DNA of 64,000 nucleotides from Podocnemis expansa (Eukaryota > Chordata > Testudines > Podocnemididae): positions 4,658,141 to 4,722,140 of the forward strand of contig ML682038.1 of assembly GCA_007922195.1 (NCBI GenBank), read 5' to 3'. Within the stretch, counting starts at the first letter, position 1. Every line of letters starts with the position of its first letter. Under the pieces are notes generated by a model. The model did not search any database. It had not been told where the DNA came from and worked only from the letters and a program-made list of their open reading frames with translations. Both the position numbers and the translations under genes were made by a program. Positions 20,540 through 33,167 of this stretch are shown piece after piece.

Positions 20540-21375
20540 GTCTAATTAGGTCAACATAAGGCAGCTTTTGTGGACTTAATTATGTCAGTATCTACACTAC
20601 AGCCTTCCTCCCACTGTACAAGTGCCTACTACACCATCATCATAATTCCACCTCCACCAGAGGTGTAAGATTTATGTCATTGTAATCAGGGTGAGGAAGT
20701 GTTAGTGTAGACATTACTCCTGCTGGCTGCCTTGTCAACAAGAAAGCTGAGCTGGTAGAGGCCAGCTGCACCTTCTCCCCCATTTCTCTGGATTGCAGAT
20801 TAGCTTGATCCTGCTCTAAACTGGGAGCTGGGGTGAGAAGCCCGGATGGCTGTGGATCTCACTTCCAGCTGTGAGCTCCAATGAGTAGCCTGGGTGCCCT
20901 CTCTCCTCCCCCCACTCCTAGGAGCAGGGAAGTCATGTCAATTTCACAGTTTGGTGAGCCATGAAATAGACAAGGCTTCTGGGTTCCAGGTGCGGGGAGT
21001 GAAGGGGTGAAAAGCAGGGGCAGCTGGACCCTGCTTCCTAGGGATGAGATGCCCCAGATAGCTTCCTCAGCTTTTGGAGGGGATGGGGAGGGAAGGAGCC
21101 CTGGCGGCTGCTTCTGCTTCCCATGGGGAATGGAGGGAAGGGCAGCTGGCAGAAAGCCCAGGAGCCTGTGGGGCAGCCAGGATCCCCACAGTGAGCTGCC
21201 AGCAGAGCTGAGAGACTGGACTGTCTGCCTACCACACTGCTTCTCTTAGATCCATGGAAATGCTACTCAAGAGGACGTATACCACTGTCCCAGGGAGGAT
21301 AGCATGGACATAAACTACAGCAGCAATTACTGCAGTGGCTGTAAGTCAACTTAATATAGGTCAACTTATGTTTCT
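20540..21375. mobile_element. Possible MITE or composite of MITEs
   Basis: The left part carries AATTAGGTCAACATAAG and 'gtatctacactacagcc'; the right part ends with TAAGTCAACTTAATATAGGTCAACTT. These GTCAACTTAAT and GTGTAGACA motifs resemble the subterminal sequence of the MITE at 6120-6692. A GC-rich block lies between (20820-21240). Borders and target duplication were not established. Confidence 0.35.
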
Positions 21376-21459
21376 GTACTGTGCTTGGGCACTGCTAGCC
21401 TGCTATATAGAAGAGAGATCCAGCGTAGTCTCCTGATTTTTTCTCTTATCCCCCTTCCC

Positions 21460-21690
21460 CTGGCCCCAACGCTCTTCCCTCAGCACCTGAGCATTCCCCT
21501 CCCTGCTGCACACATCACTGCAGGCCCCTGAGCCCCTTCCCTGCCCCCTACACATCTTCTCCTGCTTCCTCCAGCTCTGGGCACCGAGCCCCTGGCCCTG
21601 AGCCGTTTCTCCTGGCGCTGCACATCTCACCCCCAGCCCTGAGCCCCTTTCCCTGCCCACTGGGCACCTTTCCCTGCCCTCTGCCCTGCT
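21460..21690. repeat. C-rich imperfect tandem repeat
   Basis: Diverged units carry CCCTGAGCCCCTTCCCTGCCC and GCACATCT.C motifs. The 85-codon antisense frame there is a product of this low-complexity sequence. Confidence 0.55.
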
Positions 21691-21696
21691 GACAAA

Positions 21697-21850
21697 TTCC
21701 AGAGGGGTAGCTGTGCTAGTCTAGTTCAGCAAAACAAATAAGGAGTCCAGTGGCACTTTCAAAGACTAACAAATTTATTTATCACATGAGCTTTTGTGGA
21801 AGAAAATCCCACTTCATCAGACCCTTCCACAGGGCTCCTTGTTTGTTTTA
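21697..21850 (-). mobile_element. Palindromic PLE-end element, right arm mostly deleted
   Basis: The complete left arm runs TTCCAGAGGGGTAGCTGTGCTAG...AAATAAGGAGTCCAGTGGCAC...ATGAGCTTTTGTGG.AGAAAATCCCACTTCATCAGA. Only CCACAGGGCTCCTTGTTTGTTTTA of the inverted arm remains. GACAAA before and GATAAA after may be remnants of a target duplication, too short to rely on. Confidence 0.7.
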
Positions 21851-22570
21851 GATAAAAGCTGAGTTTCAGTGCTTTTGTGTTAGCCTACCTGAAATCACCT
21901 GGGTGCCTCACTACTCTGCCTATCTTTCAAACTGAGGTTATGCATCATTTGAATAACATAGGTCCAGCAGGCACAACCTGAGTGTGGAGCCATTGGAAAT
22001 AGCAACACAGACTTGGACAAACTACTGTTTTCTAGGACAGTGGGAGTCCTAAAGAAAGAGACTTAAGGACTCTTAGAACCTTACACGTATTGGAAGATGG
22101 AGGTAGAAGGAAAGCAGTCAGTTGGTGTTCAATACAGAGCCATCTTTGAGCAGACCATGCCTTTTTTTATTTACTAGAGTCAGGAATCAAACACTAAATT
22201 TAAGAAATATAATGTTTATATTGGATGCGTGTTGTAAGTTACATGACAAAAATGCATGACCTTCCTGACATTGTCTCCATAAGTTTTCATTGACACAAGT
22301 TTATTTTGCTTAGTGTGGTGGTAATTTATAAATTCTGCTATTATTCACATACACTTTTGGAAGCTCTTGCATTGAATGTCTTAACATATTAGGATTGTTC
22401 TGTGCAGAAGAACTCTTGACTGACTGACTTGTCTACTCTTATTACAAAAAGGTTATCAGAACTGTGTCTGTTCACTAATAGAGAACAGTTTACTTCCCAA
22501 TGCTTTTTCTCATTTAAATACATACTTAAACACATTGTAGAATTACATAATTATTTGTATTTATTATTTT
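21851..22570. other. No gene recognised
   Basis: AT-rich sequence without recognisable features. Confidence 0.45.
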
Positions 22571-22675
22571 TCATAGAGTTTAAGGCCAGAAGAGACCAGC
22601 AGATCATCTAGCCTGACCACTAACACTTCCCAGCATCTGGATAATAAAGCCAACAACCAAAAGTAGACCAAGTTG
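22571..22675 (-). repeat. CR1/L3-type LINE 3'-end fragment
   Basis: TCATAGAGTTTAAGGCCAGA, then GATCATCTAGCCTGACC, match the 3' end consensus of older CR1/L3-type LINEs (the form with 'TCTAGTCTGACCTCC'). Short and diverged. Confidence 0.6.
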
Positions 22676-22688
22676 CATTGCTCTAAAA

Positions 22689-22873
22689 CAGAGGTGGCCA
22701 AACTCATGGAACTCAAGAGCTACACAAGTTGATTATTAAACCTTTGAGACTTGCACTGAGGCATATAGCCATATACTTTTACTTACTAAATTGATTTGCT
22801 GAAGTTCTTCCGCGAGCCATACTTTTTCATTGAAGAGCCACATGCGGCTCCCGAGCCAGTTTGGCCATGCCTG
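22689..22873. mobile_element. hAT MITE, 185 bp, perfect 8-bp duplication
   Basis: The ends are CAGAGGTGGCCAAACT and, read inward from the right, CAGGCATGGCCAAACT. The flanking CTCTAAAA is duplicated exactly at 22681-22688 and 22874-22881. About 110 bases at the left and 70 at the right align with the two ends of the 968-bp hAT element at 13445-14412 in reverse orientation, so this is an internal-deletion derivative of the same family. Confidence 0.92.
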
Positions 22874-22881
22874 CTCTAAAA

Positions 22882-25215
22882 CAAGGTTGCCTTCAACAAT
22901 ATTTTTCACATAGCAGTTCTCTTTTGTTTGATTATCAGCTTCCAGTCGTTGGAAGCCTCTGTGAATGGGCCCAGTCTGCAGTCATTTCTGAAGTCTTGAT
23001 CCTGAATGTGGCTTTCTGGTAGCCCAGGGTCTTTGATATGGATTTAGCTGTGAAAGGAGGTGCCTTAGCTTAGAGTGGGATTTTCAAAAAGTGCTCAGTA
23101 GTGGCCAGATTTAGCTCCAGTGGGAGTTCAATGGGAGCAGTGTTAGGCCAATGCTTAGCACTTTTGAAACTCTCACCACTAATTTCCATTGAGGTCAACT
23201 ACCCACAGTACACCCTGAAAATGAAGGCAGAGAATGGAAATGGAAACTGTTCAGCCTTCTACAGTAACTGTAGTACAGGATTCCATTTTCCCACATAGTC
23301 TGAAGGTCATATATAAATGGGGTCAATTGGTTTAGGCTTTAAATGTCAAATCATCTGTAAAAGACTGACTGATTTAAGAATATTAGCAGGGAATTAACAC
23401 TACATTTTTTCGAAAATGTAAATTTACCTATGAGGATGGAAAATCAGACTCCCAAAACTAAGCTAAACAAAATAGAAAAAGGAAACAAAATGACTAATTA
23501 AAATAGATTTTAAAATTCTCCCAGTTTAACTGAATAGGCACTTAAAATTTAAAATAGATTTTTTAATGGTGTTGCTTAAAAAACAAAGTGTTGTCATTAC
23601 CCAATTTATCTACCTTGGATCTCACTCCCTTAAATTATAGTCAGAGCAAATTCTATATCAGTTATACAAATTGTGAACAAAGGTTTTTAGTATCCCTCTG
23701 TTAGACAAATAAATAAACTTGTCTCAAAAGTTTACTAAGAATTTGAGCATAATATACCAGTATTTTCATTAGTATAGCTAGCTCTATGATGGTCACTGTG
23801 AAATATTAAATATTGAAAATCTATAACAGTTGCATTTTTTAATAGCAGGCTTTAGGAATACTTACTAACACCGTAGTCCTCAGAGTGTCAATATTTACAT
23901 CAGCAAAAACTGGCTTTGACAAATTAGTAATATGAACAGTTGACTTACTTAGAACTGTTGGACAGGAAAGCTAAAAACTGGACAAGTAATTTATTGCATA
24001 TTATGTAAGGTTCTGTGGAAAGATTGCACAGGTAATTATAAACTACTGAAATGTGCCACCAATCAGAGCAACAGGCACATTCATATTCAACTGTCACACC
24101 CTTTTCATTCAAAGAAAATATAATGTGCTGTGACGGTAAAAACAAAAGTAGCCAATATCTGCTTTTAGATCAAATTTTCTATGGCCCCTATCAACATGAT
24201 ATCTGAGCATGTCAGACCATGAATGAATTCATTGTCCTAGGGAAGTATTATTTTCCCCAGGCTCTGATCATGCAGTAGGGCTTACTGGAGTGGACACTCA
24301 TAGATGCTCATTGACTTCATTCTGACTCCTCACAAACTTAGGTGGTATATGCTAACAAAGCCTGATGTCTAATTAAGGCTTAATTTTGGGTATGAGCATG
24401 CAGGAAGTCTGTGGCTGAGACAGTAATTTAACTCAAAGAGCCTGAGTTCTAGTCCACTGTCTTTCTAATAGCAAGTCGTCATTCCTGCCCTTAATAATAT
24501 TGCACAGGATAATAAACTGGGGCAGAATTTGAGTCTCAGTCTCTACCACAAAGTTTTCACATGGACTTTTTATAAAACTCAGGTACCTCAAAATTCTGAG
24601 ACATTGAATTACAGCAGAGATTGAGGGAGGGTAAAACATTACTTTCCCTTCATTTTCTTTGTTCACCACTAAATGGTCCTTCTAATGATAGCTATTTTGA
24701 TGTGCTTTAGTACTTGTGGCTGTTTTTCAGGCTCCTGCTCATCTTTTTCTTCATGAAGTGTACTTGCTTTATTTGGGGGTAATGCTAAAGAACCATTCAT
24801 GTGTAGTTTGTGGTGTTGGGATAGAAGTGGAACCATTTTATATGGATATCTTCCACTTAATAGAAGTCTCAGACATTAATGTACAGTCAAATAGGTTTGT
24901 GTTTGGGAAAAAAAATGAAGTCTGGATGTTGTATGTCCACTGACTCCTGCCTTTTCACTGAAAGAAAATCTAGTTTGAAAAATAACATGGCACCCAATGT
25001 TGGAGAAGAAATGGTGATATCACTGTGGTTTAATTTCAGCTTGGAAGACCAAACAGGTGAGAGATTAATGTCACAACATACTAATACACTTCTTGTGTGA
25101 TTTGGAAGAGTTCCTTGAAATAATAAAGAAGACAGAGAGAAACACTGTATTGGGGGTGGGTGCACAGCTAGAGAGATGATCTGGTGCAGAAATACTCAAC
25201 ACACATGGGTATCTT
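22882..25215. other. No gene recognised over 2.3 kb
   Basis: AT-rich sequence without recognisable exons, RNAs or repeats. Confidence 0.45.
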
Positions 25216-25237
25216 AAAAAAAAAAAAAAAAAAAAAA
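25216..25237. repeat. Poly-A run (A22)
   Basis: A homopolymer. The antisense frames with poly-F here are artefacts. No retroposon body was identified upstream of it. Confidence 0.95.
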
Positions 25238-26453
25238 GCCCACCAAAAAAACCTTTGTCCAATAGTTTTGTCTTGTGTCTTTATGCAGTTCAAACACAAT
25301 GTATTATTTTTAAGGAAAAAATAAATATTTTGACTTCTATGATGTATGAGGGAACCCATTCAATATTTGACCAAGAAATGTGGAGTATGCTAAGATGAAG
25401 CATGAGTGCCTGGAGTTCATCCTTCCCTGAGCAACCACTGCAGTCTTTTAATTTAGACAAAAGATCAGAACAAAATGGAAAGTTTAATTGCATTACTCCA
25501 TAGAGCCACAAGAGGGGGTGTGAAGAACACGATCTGTTTTGGAACTTCATCCAGAAGTCTCTATCTGCTTTATTATACACCTTTATCGAGTCCTCATACA
25601 AGTTATGTATCCAGCAACATTCTTCCTATTTAGGAAGACACACACTACTCAGATGTTCTTACACCTTTCAGTTGTATCCCTTCCTCGTGTAAGAAAGGGG
25701 GAGGAAAGAGAAGAAACTGTGTGTTTTAAACCCGTTAAGATATTTTATTCCACTGCAAGCTAAAATAATTCTCTAATGATGCAATGAAACATACCCAGAA
25801 TTAGTTTACAATGTACAACTGCCTGTTCAGGATAAAATTATCTGTGACTTTCCTTTTGGCAAAGGGTCACCTGACTTCACTACAGAGACATGGCTTTTGA
25901 ATAGAAGAAATCATCCAAGTTTGAGAAGTTTTTCCACAGTTATTCTGTGCTCTATACGAAGGTAGTTTTGATGCACGTGACCCCTTCAAAGAAGTGTAAA
26001 TGACAAAACTTTCTCTTCTGCTTTCTATTTCCCATGCCTTTTCCTGTTTTCTTGAAGAATCCAATTGGGTCTGATGTCTTTCCTCTTATAACCATGGTGG
26101 GTTCCTCCGTCCCATCAATATTCTGATTTTGTTCCATTTTTCTTTCTCATGTGCATTTTATTATTTTGGTGTCGTATTAAATAACAATTCTGTAAGTAAG
26201 AATACAATCTACTGCCACATCCCCATTTAATCTTTTATTCCTTCTTTCAGAGAACTTAATTACTGCCTTTGTAACTTCCAGGTTAGACCAGTGGGCTACA
26301 GGAGTGCTGTTCATAAATTGCCTGGCGTGAGGTACAAGAGTATGACACAGGTTCATTATTTAATTTATTTTTGACACAAGACTTTGAAGATTGGGAATGT
26401 TCAATGCATGATTTATATGAAATTTTGTTCTGTCATTTAACATGCCCAGGCAA
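25238..26453. other. No gene recognised
   Basis: Short open frames only, the longest 103 codons antisense near 25290-25601, without recognisable motifs. Confidence 0.45.
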
Positions 26454-26480
26454 TTTTCTCTTTCTTTCTTTCTTTCTTTA
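26454..26480. repeat. (TTTC)n microsatellite
   Basis: About six TTTC units. Confidence 0.9.
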
Positions 26481-26858
26481 GCAAATGTTTTATCCCTTAG
26501 GAAAAAACACAGGCTTCAAATTATTTTAAGTTACCACCTCTGAAGGATATGTTATCAAAATGGGATGAGCCAATCAATTCAAGGTCAACTCTTGAAAACT
26601 ATCTACATGATGTAGGAACTCAAGTCCCATTTTCAAAAGTCACTTCTGCGCAAGACTTTTAAAAATTACTAGTGATTTTTAGGTAGTGTAGTCTCTAGGT
26701 GTTCAACCTGGGGTGCCTTACAGGACCCTGATTTTCAGAAAATGCTGAGTGCACCCACACTGAAAATCAGGCCACTTTAATGTGTTATGTTGGAAAATCT
26801 TGGTCTTATGAAGGGTGAGGCTCACTGAAAGTCAATGGAACATAGGTTATGTCTACAT

Positions 26859-27266
26859 CAGTGTTTCTCAACCTTTAGGGGACTAGGGAACACCTAAAGG
26901 TATTAATTTCTTTATGCAGATCACCTGATGAGTACATTCTCAAAAAAGGTGGTAACAGCGGTGGGGGATTTAAAATGCCTCAGTCACAGCAAAACCTTTG
27001 GATGTGCATCAACATCCGCTGCTGCATGCCTAAAAGATTTGTTGGGACTGGGGCATTAAACCGCTTCTTCCCCCCTCCCCACACAGCCCCCCTACACGGA
27101 GACGTCTGGGTAGGTCTGAAAAGCACCAGTGTTCCACAGAACACAGTCTACATAACAAGGCAGACTATAGCATGTCTTTCTTACCAGACAGACTACACTG
27201 AGGAGTTTCCAAAATAATCTATGGCGCACAAAAACAGAGCTTTTTATGGTCAGGAAACCCTCACTG
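26859..27266. mobile_element. Probable hAT-type MITE, borders uncertain
   Basis: The left end CAGTGTTTCTCAACCTTTAG is the typical start of hAT MITEs in this window (compare 37441 and 49073). The best candidate right end is ...GGAAACCCTCACTG near 27266. I saw no matching 8-bp duplication, so the right border is tentative. The interior is C-rich with no transposase. Confidence 0.45.
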
Positions 27267-29204
27267 TGTCAGCAAAACTATGAGTGCTGACTGATACAGG
27301 AATTACAGAGCAATACATTGAGTTGCTCCTGCTGAAGCCACTAAAATGGACAGAGCCAAATACATTGCTATCCACTTCTCAAAGAAACCTGGGCTCCCCT
27401 GATTTGGAAATAGTGAAGAAGTGTCTCTATATCTTACAGAGTTCACATAAGCACTCTCACCAAAGTCATCTGTGAGATTTTTTTTTTCCAGATTGAAACA
27501 GATCTATTATATAGAAACTCAGACCAGTCAATTTGATATAATTTGATCTGTCTCAAACCTTTTTCTTTCTAGAGATCATGGTGTCCTAAATGTTGCTTCT
27601 GTGTTATGTCCATCTTTGGAAAGTACTTTTAATTCCACCTTACCACACAGCCATGAAAGACTTGATGAGGCACTCATGTCAGAATAGGAATGAATTGGAA
27701 AGGGTGGTGGCCAAGAATAAAGTAAGTGTTTCTGACTGTGCTTTAAAACTCAAGCAACCTGGGCATCTTATATATGACCTTGCAATATTTTATGAAATGG
27801 AGCATAGAACAACCAACAATGCACATGAGATTGGTATAATATTGGATCTTAATTTTTGAATGGGATGTGAGAGCTTAGTGAGCGTTCCATTAATTTATTT
27901 AACCTGGCACTTCAGACAAAGCCATTTTGTTTATTAGTGAATGCAGCTCATATTTAAAGCATATTAAAACACACCTCAGCTTTTCATAAACATGGTACTT
28001 GGTGCAAACTGTGTTTTTTTTTTAACTGCATGCTTTAACAGGCAGCGTGAGGCTGCAAGCATCATTGATACGTATATATAAGCAGACTGTATTTAAAGTC
28101 TGATACGATGAGCTCCCTCAGTACCAAGTGGGGATCTGAGAGAACTTTGCATCTTACAGAATTGGGCCATTCTACATAATTTCCAGCATTCTTAATTGTT
28201 AGTGGTTTTTTAACCATGTCCTTAAAAATACTTGCTTTGGAAGTAAATGTCACATGTCTGGTTTGAATTATTTGTATTATAGCAATGACCAAAGGTCCTT
28301 GTCAAGATCAGAGTTACATTGTTATAATCACTGTAAGAAGATGTGCAAAGTCATGGTATCTGCCTTGAAGAGCTTACAACAAGAGCTGGTCAGAAAATGG
28401 TGGCAACTATTCTGTAGGAAATTCTAACTTTTCATCAAAAAACTATTTTTAGACTGCTAGTGTTTTTCTATAAAGTGTTTGAAATTTTTAGAAGAAACTT
28501 TTCAAAAAATTATTTAGTCAAAACCCCCAAGTTTCTGTCCAACAGTTTTGATGGAAATTTTTTGACAATCCACTCACAGATGAAGAATTCTTCACTCTCA
28601 GTTCCTCAAGGTGCAAGAACTCCTTACAAGCTTTTTACCTCCTTCAGTAACTGTACCTTTGTGTAGCGAGCATCGGGATTGCATATATGCTCCATGTACC
28701 TAGGACTGCAGCTTTTTCCCTAGCACATGTGGGTTGCCCCCCATCCTTGTGCTCTGCACAAAAGGACTAAAGGGGGCTTCCAGACTGCCACCATCTTAGT
28801 TTCCTTTTATGTCTAGGCCAGAGAGAGTTTCAGCGTTCTTGCTGACTTCAACTTTTTCCTATAAATAGATTAAAAACATTTCAAGACTCTCAGATAAGTT
28901 TATAGTATAATTAGTTAACAAACACCATTTCTTTTAAGTTTTTCTCACTTCCCCTCAACATGCTTCTTTGGGTTGGTTTGTTTGTTTAACTTTGGTTTGA
29001 GAAGCTAATGCAAATAGATGAGTTTATTTGCACTTATGTTGAGGCTGGTGTCATCTGTCATCTCTTGTTATGTTCTGGGAGCCAGGTCCTGAGTGGTGGT
29101 CCTACTATGAGAAAGCTTTATGCCCCAAGCACTGTGTGAGTTAGTTTGGAAGACAACTCTGCCATGGTGCAGTAGAGAGATTTATTGGGTAACCTGGGCC
29201 TGGT
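27267..29204. other. No gene recognised; one weak L2/MIR remnant
   Basis: 28340-28385 ('gtgcaaagtcatggtatctgccttgaagagcttacaac') resembles the L2/MIR-type remnants elsewhere in the window. The rest is unassigned. Confidence 0.4.
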
Positions 29205-30168
29205 CTATGGATGATTGTGACTATTAGGACAAAATCCTGGATTTCGATTCTGTATTCCATGGGGACCCAATGTAGAGAGAAAAGCAGTGGGAGTGTGTGT
29301 ACTTAATGAACTGAATTGCTGATCAGGTAGACTGCCATATTTCAGAACAGGTGGGCCTGTTTTCAAAGTCAGCAGCTTCCTGAAATAGTCCACCCTCAGA
29401 GAGAGAGGGAATCCATGGATGACAGTGACCAAATCAGAGTCTGGCAGAGTTTTCTGACCAGCCAAAGCAGGGTGGTTTTAGAAGCCAGATCTATGTGGAC
29501 GTCTAGAATTATTAGTGTGGAATTCAAAGGGACTGTCCTAATAATTGGATGACAATCCCTGGATGAAAGGTGATATTAGAGACAATGATGGGTTTCCTTT
29601 CTTTCCTGGCATGGCTTCCATTTTGCCCAGTGGAGACACCCAGGTTTGTGCACCCATGCCTTGTGACCAGTTCATTATTATACCATAAGCAATACCCCAA
29701 ATACAATTGTCCTGCAAGTGCCCCGACTGACCTTTGACACAGTGTGCTGAAACTTCAGAGAGCACTGCCAGTGAAGGGGATGTGTTTTTTGAGGTATTTA
29801 GAAAAAGTCCATTAGAAATTGTGGTATTTCCTGTTGGAGCATTTCTATGCTTATCATGCCGTCCCAGGTTTGGCATCCTGTTTGCCTATGATGGTCCTTG
29901 TCAGTCTCCAGGGACTCATCTCATGAATCCTACTAATATTGTGAAAATAGGACAAGATCTCTCACCAGCAACCAGGCGAGAGTTGGTCTATAGCAGAGAA
30001 GTAGCCACGATTCGGTTAAGCGATCTCATCCTCCTCTCAGCATTGACCCAAGCCTTATGTGGGAGATTGATTTACCTGCAATCTGTCCATGAATATTCTT
30101 ACACTGTTATCATATGGCCAAACCTTGCACAGTCTTTTGAAATGACTAGGTGCACTCTTAATATTTAG
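29205..30168. other. Unassigned stretch with clustered open frames on both strands
   Basis: Frames of 86 and 112 codons (minus) and 144 codons (plus, 29734-30168) cluster here, in DNA somewhat less AT-rich than its surroundings. None gives a domain I recognise, and stops interrupt continuation on both strands. The minus-strand 112-codon frame is asparagine- and serine-rich with two cysteines (CVKGQSG.LQDNC). It could be decayed retroelement sequence or chance. Confidence 0.3.
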
Positions 30169-30359
30169 TTCAGCCTCTGACTGTAAAGAAGGCAACTTCA
30201 AGGAACTAACTAAATGAAGAACTATGTTATACACTCAACACTGCGGCACTGATGCTGAATTTTTATCAAGAGGAGAATACAGTGCCACAATGGTCAGCAT
30301 CACTTGCTCTAAGGGCATAACCTTCAGCTGAATACCACCTCAGGCTGATGAGAGCATTT

Positions 30360-30480
30360 AAGCCCTTTGGGCAGGAATTGTCTTTTTGTTGTGTTCACAG
30401 AATGCCTACCACATTGGGTCTTAGGCCACGATTAGGACTCTTACATGCTATGATAATGCAAACAAAAATTATAATAGTGG
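30360..30480 (-). repeat. L2/MIR-type fragment
   Basis: GGGCAGGAATTGTCTTTTTG, 'agaatgcctaccacattgggtc' and 'gactcttacatgctatgataatgcaaa' are the reverse orientation of the L2/MIR-type remnant with 'cctagcacaatggggtcctgg' and 'gctacggtaatac' blocks. Confidence 0.55.
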
Positions 30481-30675
30481 CTGCAGAGTGAAAGTATGCT
30501 TCATCTCTGTCTTTTGGCTCCTCTAATGTTTTCCCTAGGATAATTCACTTTCTTTTTTCATACAGAAAGTTAATACAAACACTAGATACCTTCCACAGAT
30601 GTCAAAGGATAGCTAAGAAAAATACTTTGCAGCCTTAAGAAACTTTGCAGTGAAGACAAGTTTTCTGAAAATACA

Positions 30676-30698
30676 ACCCCCCCCCCCAAAAAAAGAAA
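30676..30698. repeat. C9/A-rich homopolymer patch
   Basis: Adjacent C and A runs. The small frames crossing it are not considered coding. Confidence 0.8.
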
Positions 30699-30892
30699 AA
30701 AGGCGGTGGCAGCAGCAGCAGCTAAGGACTAAAATGGGGAGCCCACTGTTTCTAAGATGTAATACATCTCCACTGTTGATCCCGCCCCGTGTCACCAGCA
30801 GCTTGGTGGATTTCAGTGGTGTGTGTGTGGAACAGCATGCCCTGGAAACATTCCTATTCAACTGCAAATCAAACAGAAATCAATGCCACTGA

Positions 30893-31165
30893 GGGTCTAT
30901 ATACACTTAAAATTCTGCAAAGTTTCAGCTGTACAACTATAGTGTTTCAGTGAAGGCGGTGCCTATGTCAATGGGAAGGGTTTTTCCATCAGTGTAGATC
31001 ATCCACCCCTCTGAAAGGTGGTAGCTAGATCGTTTTTACATTTCTTCTGTCAATGTAGCACTGTCTACATCAGGGTTTAGGTTAGTTTAACTGCGTTGTT
31101 ACAGGGTGTGGATTTTTCAGACTTCTGAGTGATGTAACTATACCAGCTTAGTTTCTTACCATAGA
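30893..31165. mobile_element. MITE-like DNA element fragment
   Basis: It contains paired inverted motifs around ACTATAG/ATGTAACTATACC, 'gcctatgtcaatgggaagg', 'tagatcatccacc' and 'ggtgtggatttttcagac', resembling abundant turtle MITEs whose ends carry GTCTACA. The precise ends were not defined. Confidence 0.45.
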
Positions 31166-32363
31166 CCAGGCCTGCTTGGGAACTGGAGCCCAGAAACAGT
31201 ATGCCTCTCCTTGAGTATGCAAATATAAATACGGTAAATGTACTTGAACCTGTGTGGGGTTGTCAGGGTGAATGCATTGTCAGTTTTGTATGGAGAGGAG
31301 GTAGTCCCTCTCTCCCACTGAGAAAGTGAAAGGTGGTGGCCCCTCCCCTGGGGGGGGGGAAGAGACAGTTGGTGGAGAAGTGGAGAGTGATTGAGGGACA
31401 GAGGCAGGGACGGGGAAGCCTGAGGGAGGGGGAGGAGAAGGGAGGGAAACTGGGACTGAGAGAAACAAAGAATAAGTGCACAGACTGATACTGAACAGAC
31501 AGACAGGCATGCAGAAGAGAGTTCCTTTCGTTTAAGGGTGGTTGGTCAAGTTAGTTCATGTTCGTGTTCAATGATGTATTCTCGAATATCTGTTCCTGGT
31601 TGTTTCTCACCATTGGTTCTGATTGTCTCCTACCATTGATTCACATTGTCGTGGAGCTCTGGAACTGGAGAATGAAAGGTCTTTCAGAGCAGGTGGGTCT
31701 GGTTTAATGTGCTCCCCTGCAAGCAAGCACCATGGGAGCTGAGTCCATCTTCAGGAAGTCACAGGAGGGGGCTTGAGGTTCATAAACTGACTTAGATCTC
31801 AAATGGTACCTAGAGAGATATTTGGGGAAGGTGAGCCTTGAGCTAGGGAAAAAAATAACCTATAAAATAATAGCCTGTACATAAAAAATAGATATAGATA
31901 TGTTTCTTTATTTTTAAATACTTAGTAGTAAGTTACAGGACACATGCATGCACAAGTGTTTATATAGAAATGTTTGAATTGTTTTATAAATTTTATTATT
32001 ATTGATAGTCTTCATCTGCTTAATGTTCATATAGGTAGGTGGAATCCAGTTCTGTTTATTCTGGTTTATATTAAATCCCTGTTATGTTATGTGTTTTGAC
32101 AACCAGTTGTGATATTTTCCCTGCCATAAAATAGCCTTTTGTTATGGAGAAACAGCCTCTCCCAGCTGTCTCCTGCTGGATAAATTACACTGCCATTGTA
32201 ATGGATCATTACTAAATCCTGGTTCATGATTTTGGGATAAGATGACCCTCAAATGCATTTCAAATTATAACACAATAACTCTCTGCTGAGAAGTCTTTTT
32301 ACACAAGGCTTCAAAAGCAGCAGGAATGCCTTGTATTCACATCAAGGGGGATGCCACACTTCT
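31166..32363. other. No gene recognised; purine-rich patch
   Basis: 31340-31470 is a G/A-rich block with a G9 run. The minus-strand proline/serine-rich 72-76-codon frames come from it. The rest is AT-rich and unassigned. Confidence 0.45.
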
Positions 32364-32371
32364 CTTTAGAG

Positions 32372-32681
32372 CAGCAGGTCCCAACCTCTTCCTTTATGTG
32401 AACCACTACTTTGCCATCGAAAGCTTTCATGGACCACCACATAAGCAACCCATTTGATATATTTTTACCATAGCCTATGGCTGACAGGAGTCAAATTTAT
32501 GTATCAAAGAGTATTAAAAACACAGCTCTTTCTAATAATTTATTATGCTCACTCACAAACATACTGCACTTGTCATAGTATTTTTACCTGCAGTAATTAT
32601 CTTTCACTCCACTCTTATGGACTGCCTGCAGTACCCTGATGGACCACTAGTGTTCCATGGACCACAGGTTGGGAACCACTG
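32372..32681. mobile_element. hAT MITE with 8-bp duplication
   Basis: The left end is CAGCAGGTCCCAACCT; the right end, read inward, CAGTGGTTCCCAACCT. CTTTAGAG (32364-32371) and CTTCAGAG (32682-32689) form an 8-bp duplication with one mismatch. It has the same terminal type as the element at 2762-3068 but a different, AT-rich interior. Confidence 0.88.
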
Positions 32682-32689
32682 CTTCAGAG

Positions 32690-33167
32690 CAAAAAGCAGT
32701 GCTGTTGCAGTAGACAGGAGGTATTGTGAGGGGTTGGGTTTATCCATTGGATCTGCATTGTGCAGACCTCCCAGGATGAAGTCCAAGGTCTGAGATCATA
32801 GTATGGCTCTTAAGCCCCACGCCTTCCCTCAAAGCAGAGTATCAGCACTCTAGCCAGTTGGCATGGGATCCTCTCCTTCACTCCCTTATCTGCTCATGCA
32901 GTGCCTAGTCCTTAGTATACTGGCTTGCTCCATGGCAGAGGAAAAGGACTCTATTTCTCAGAACCTTGACCAACTGATGTATTTTTTATATGTGAAAACG
33001 GAAAGACTGGGGCTGTTATGGATGACAGCAGGACTTTGGGGAGATTCAGCTACTACTTCTACCTAAGGGCTGAAATGATCGCCACTTCTTCTTCATGACC
33101 ATCATGTGTGGATTTGAGGACTAGGGTGTAGATTCCCTCCATAACTGGCCTGAGCTTTCCCACATAT
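32690..33167. other. No gene recognised
   Basis: Nothing recognisable between the hAT MITE and the CR1 copy. Confidence 0.45.

Noticed and set aside
29538..29876. Retroviral envelope-like fragment
   Set aside because: Asparagine/serine-rich with two cysteines, but no fusion peptide, CX6-7C motif or adjoining pol/LTR could be seen.
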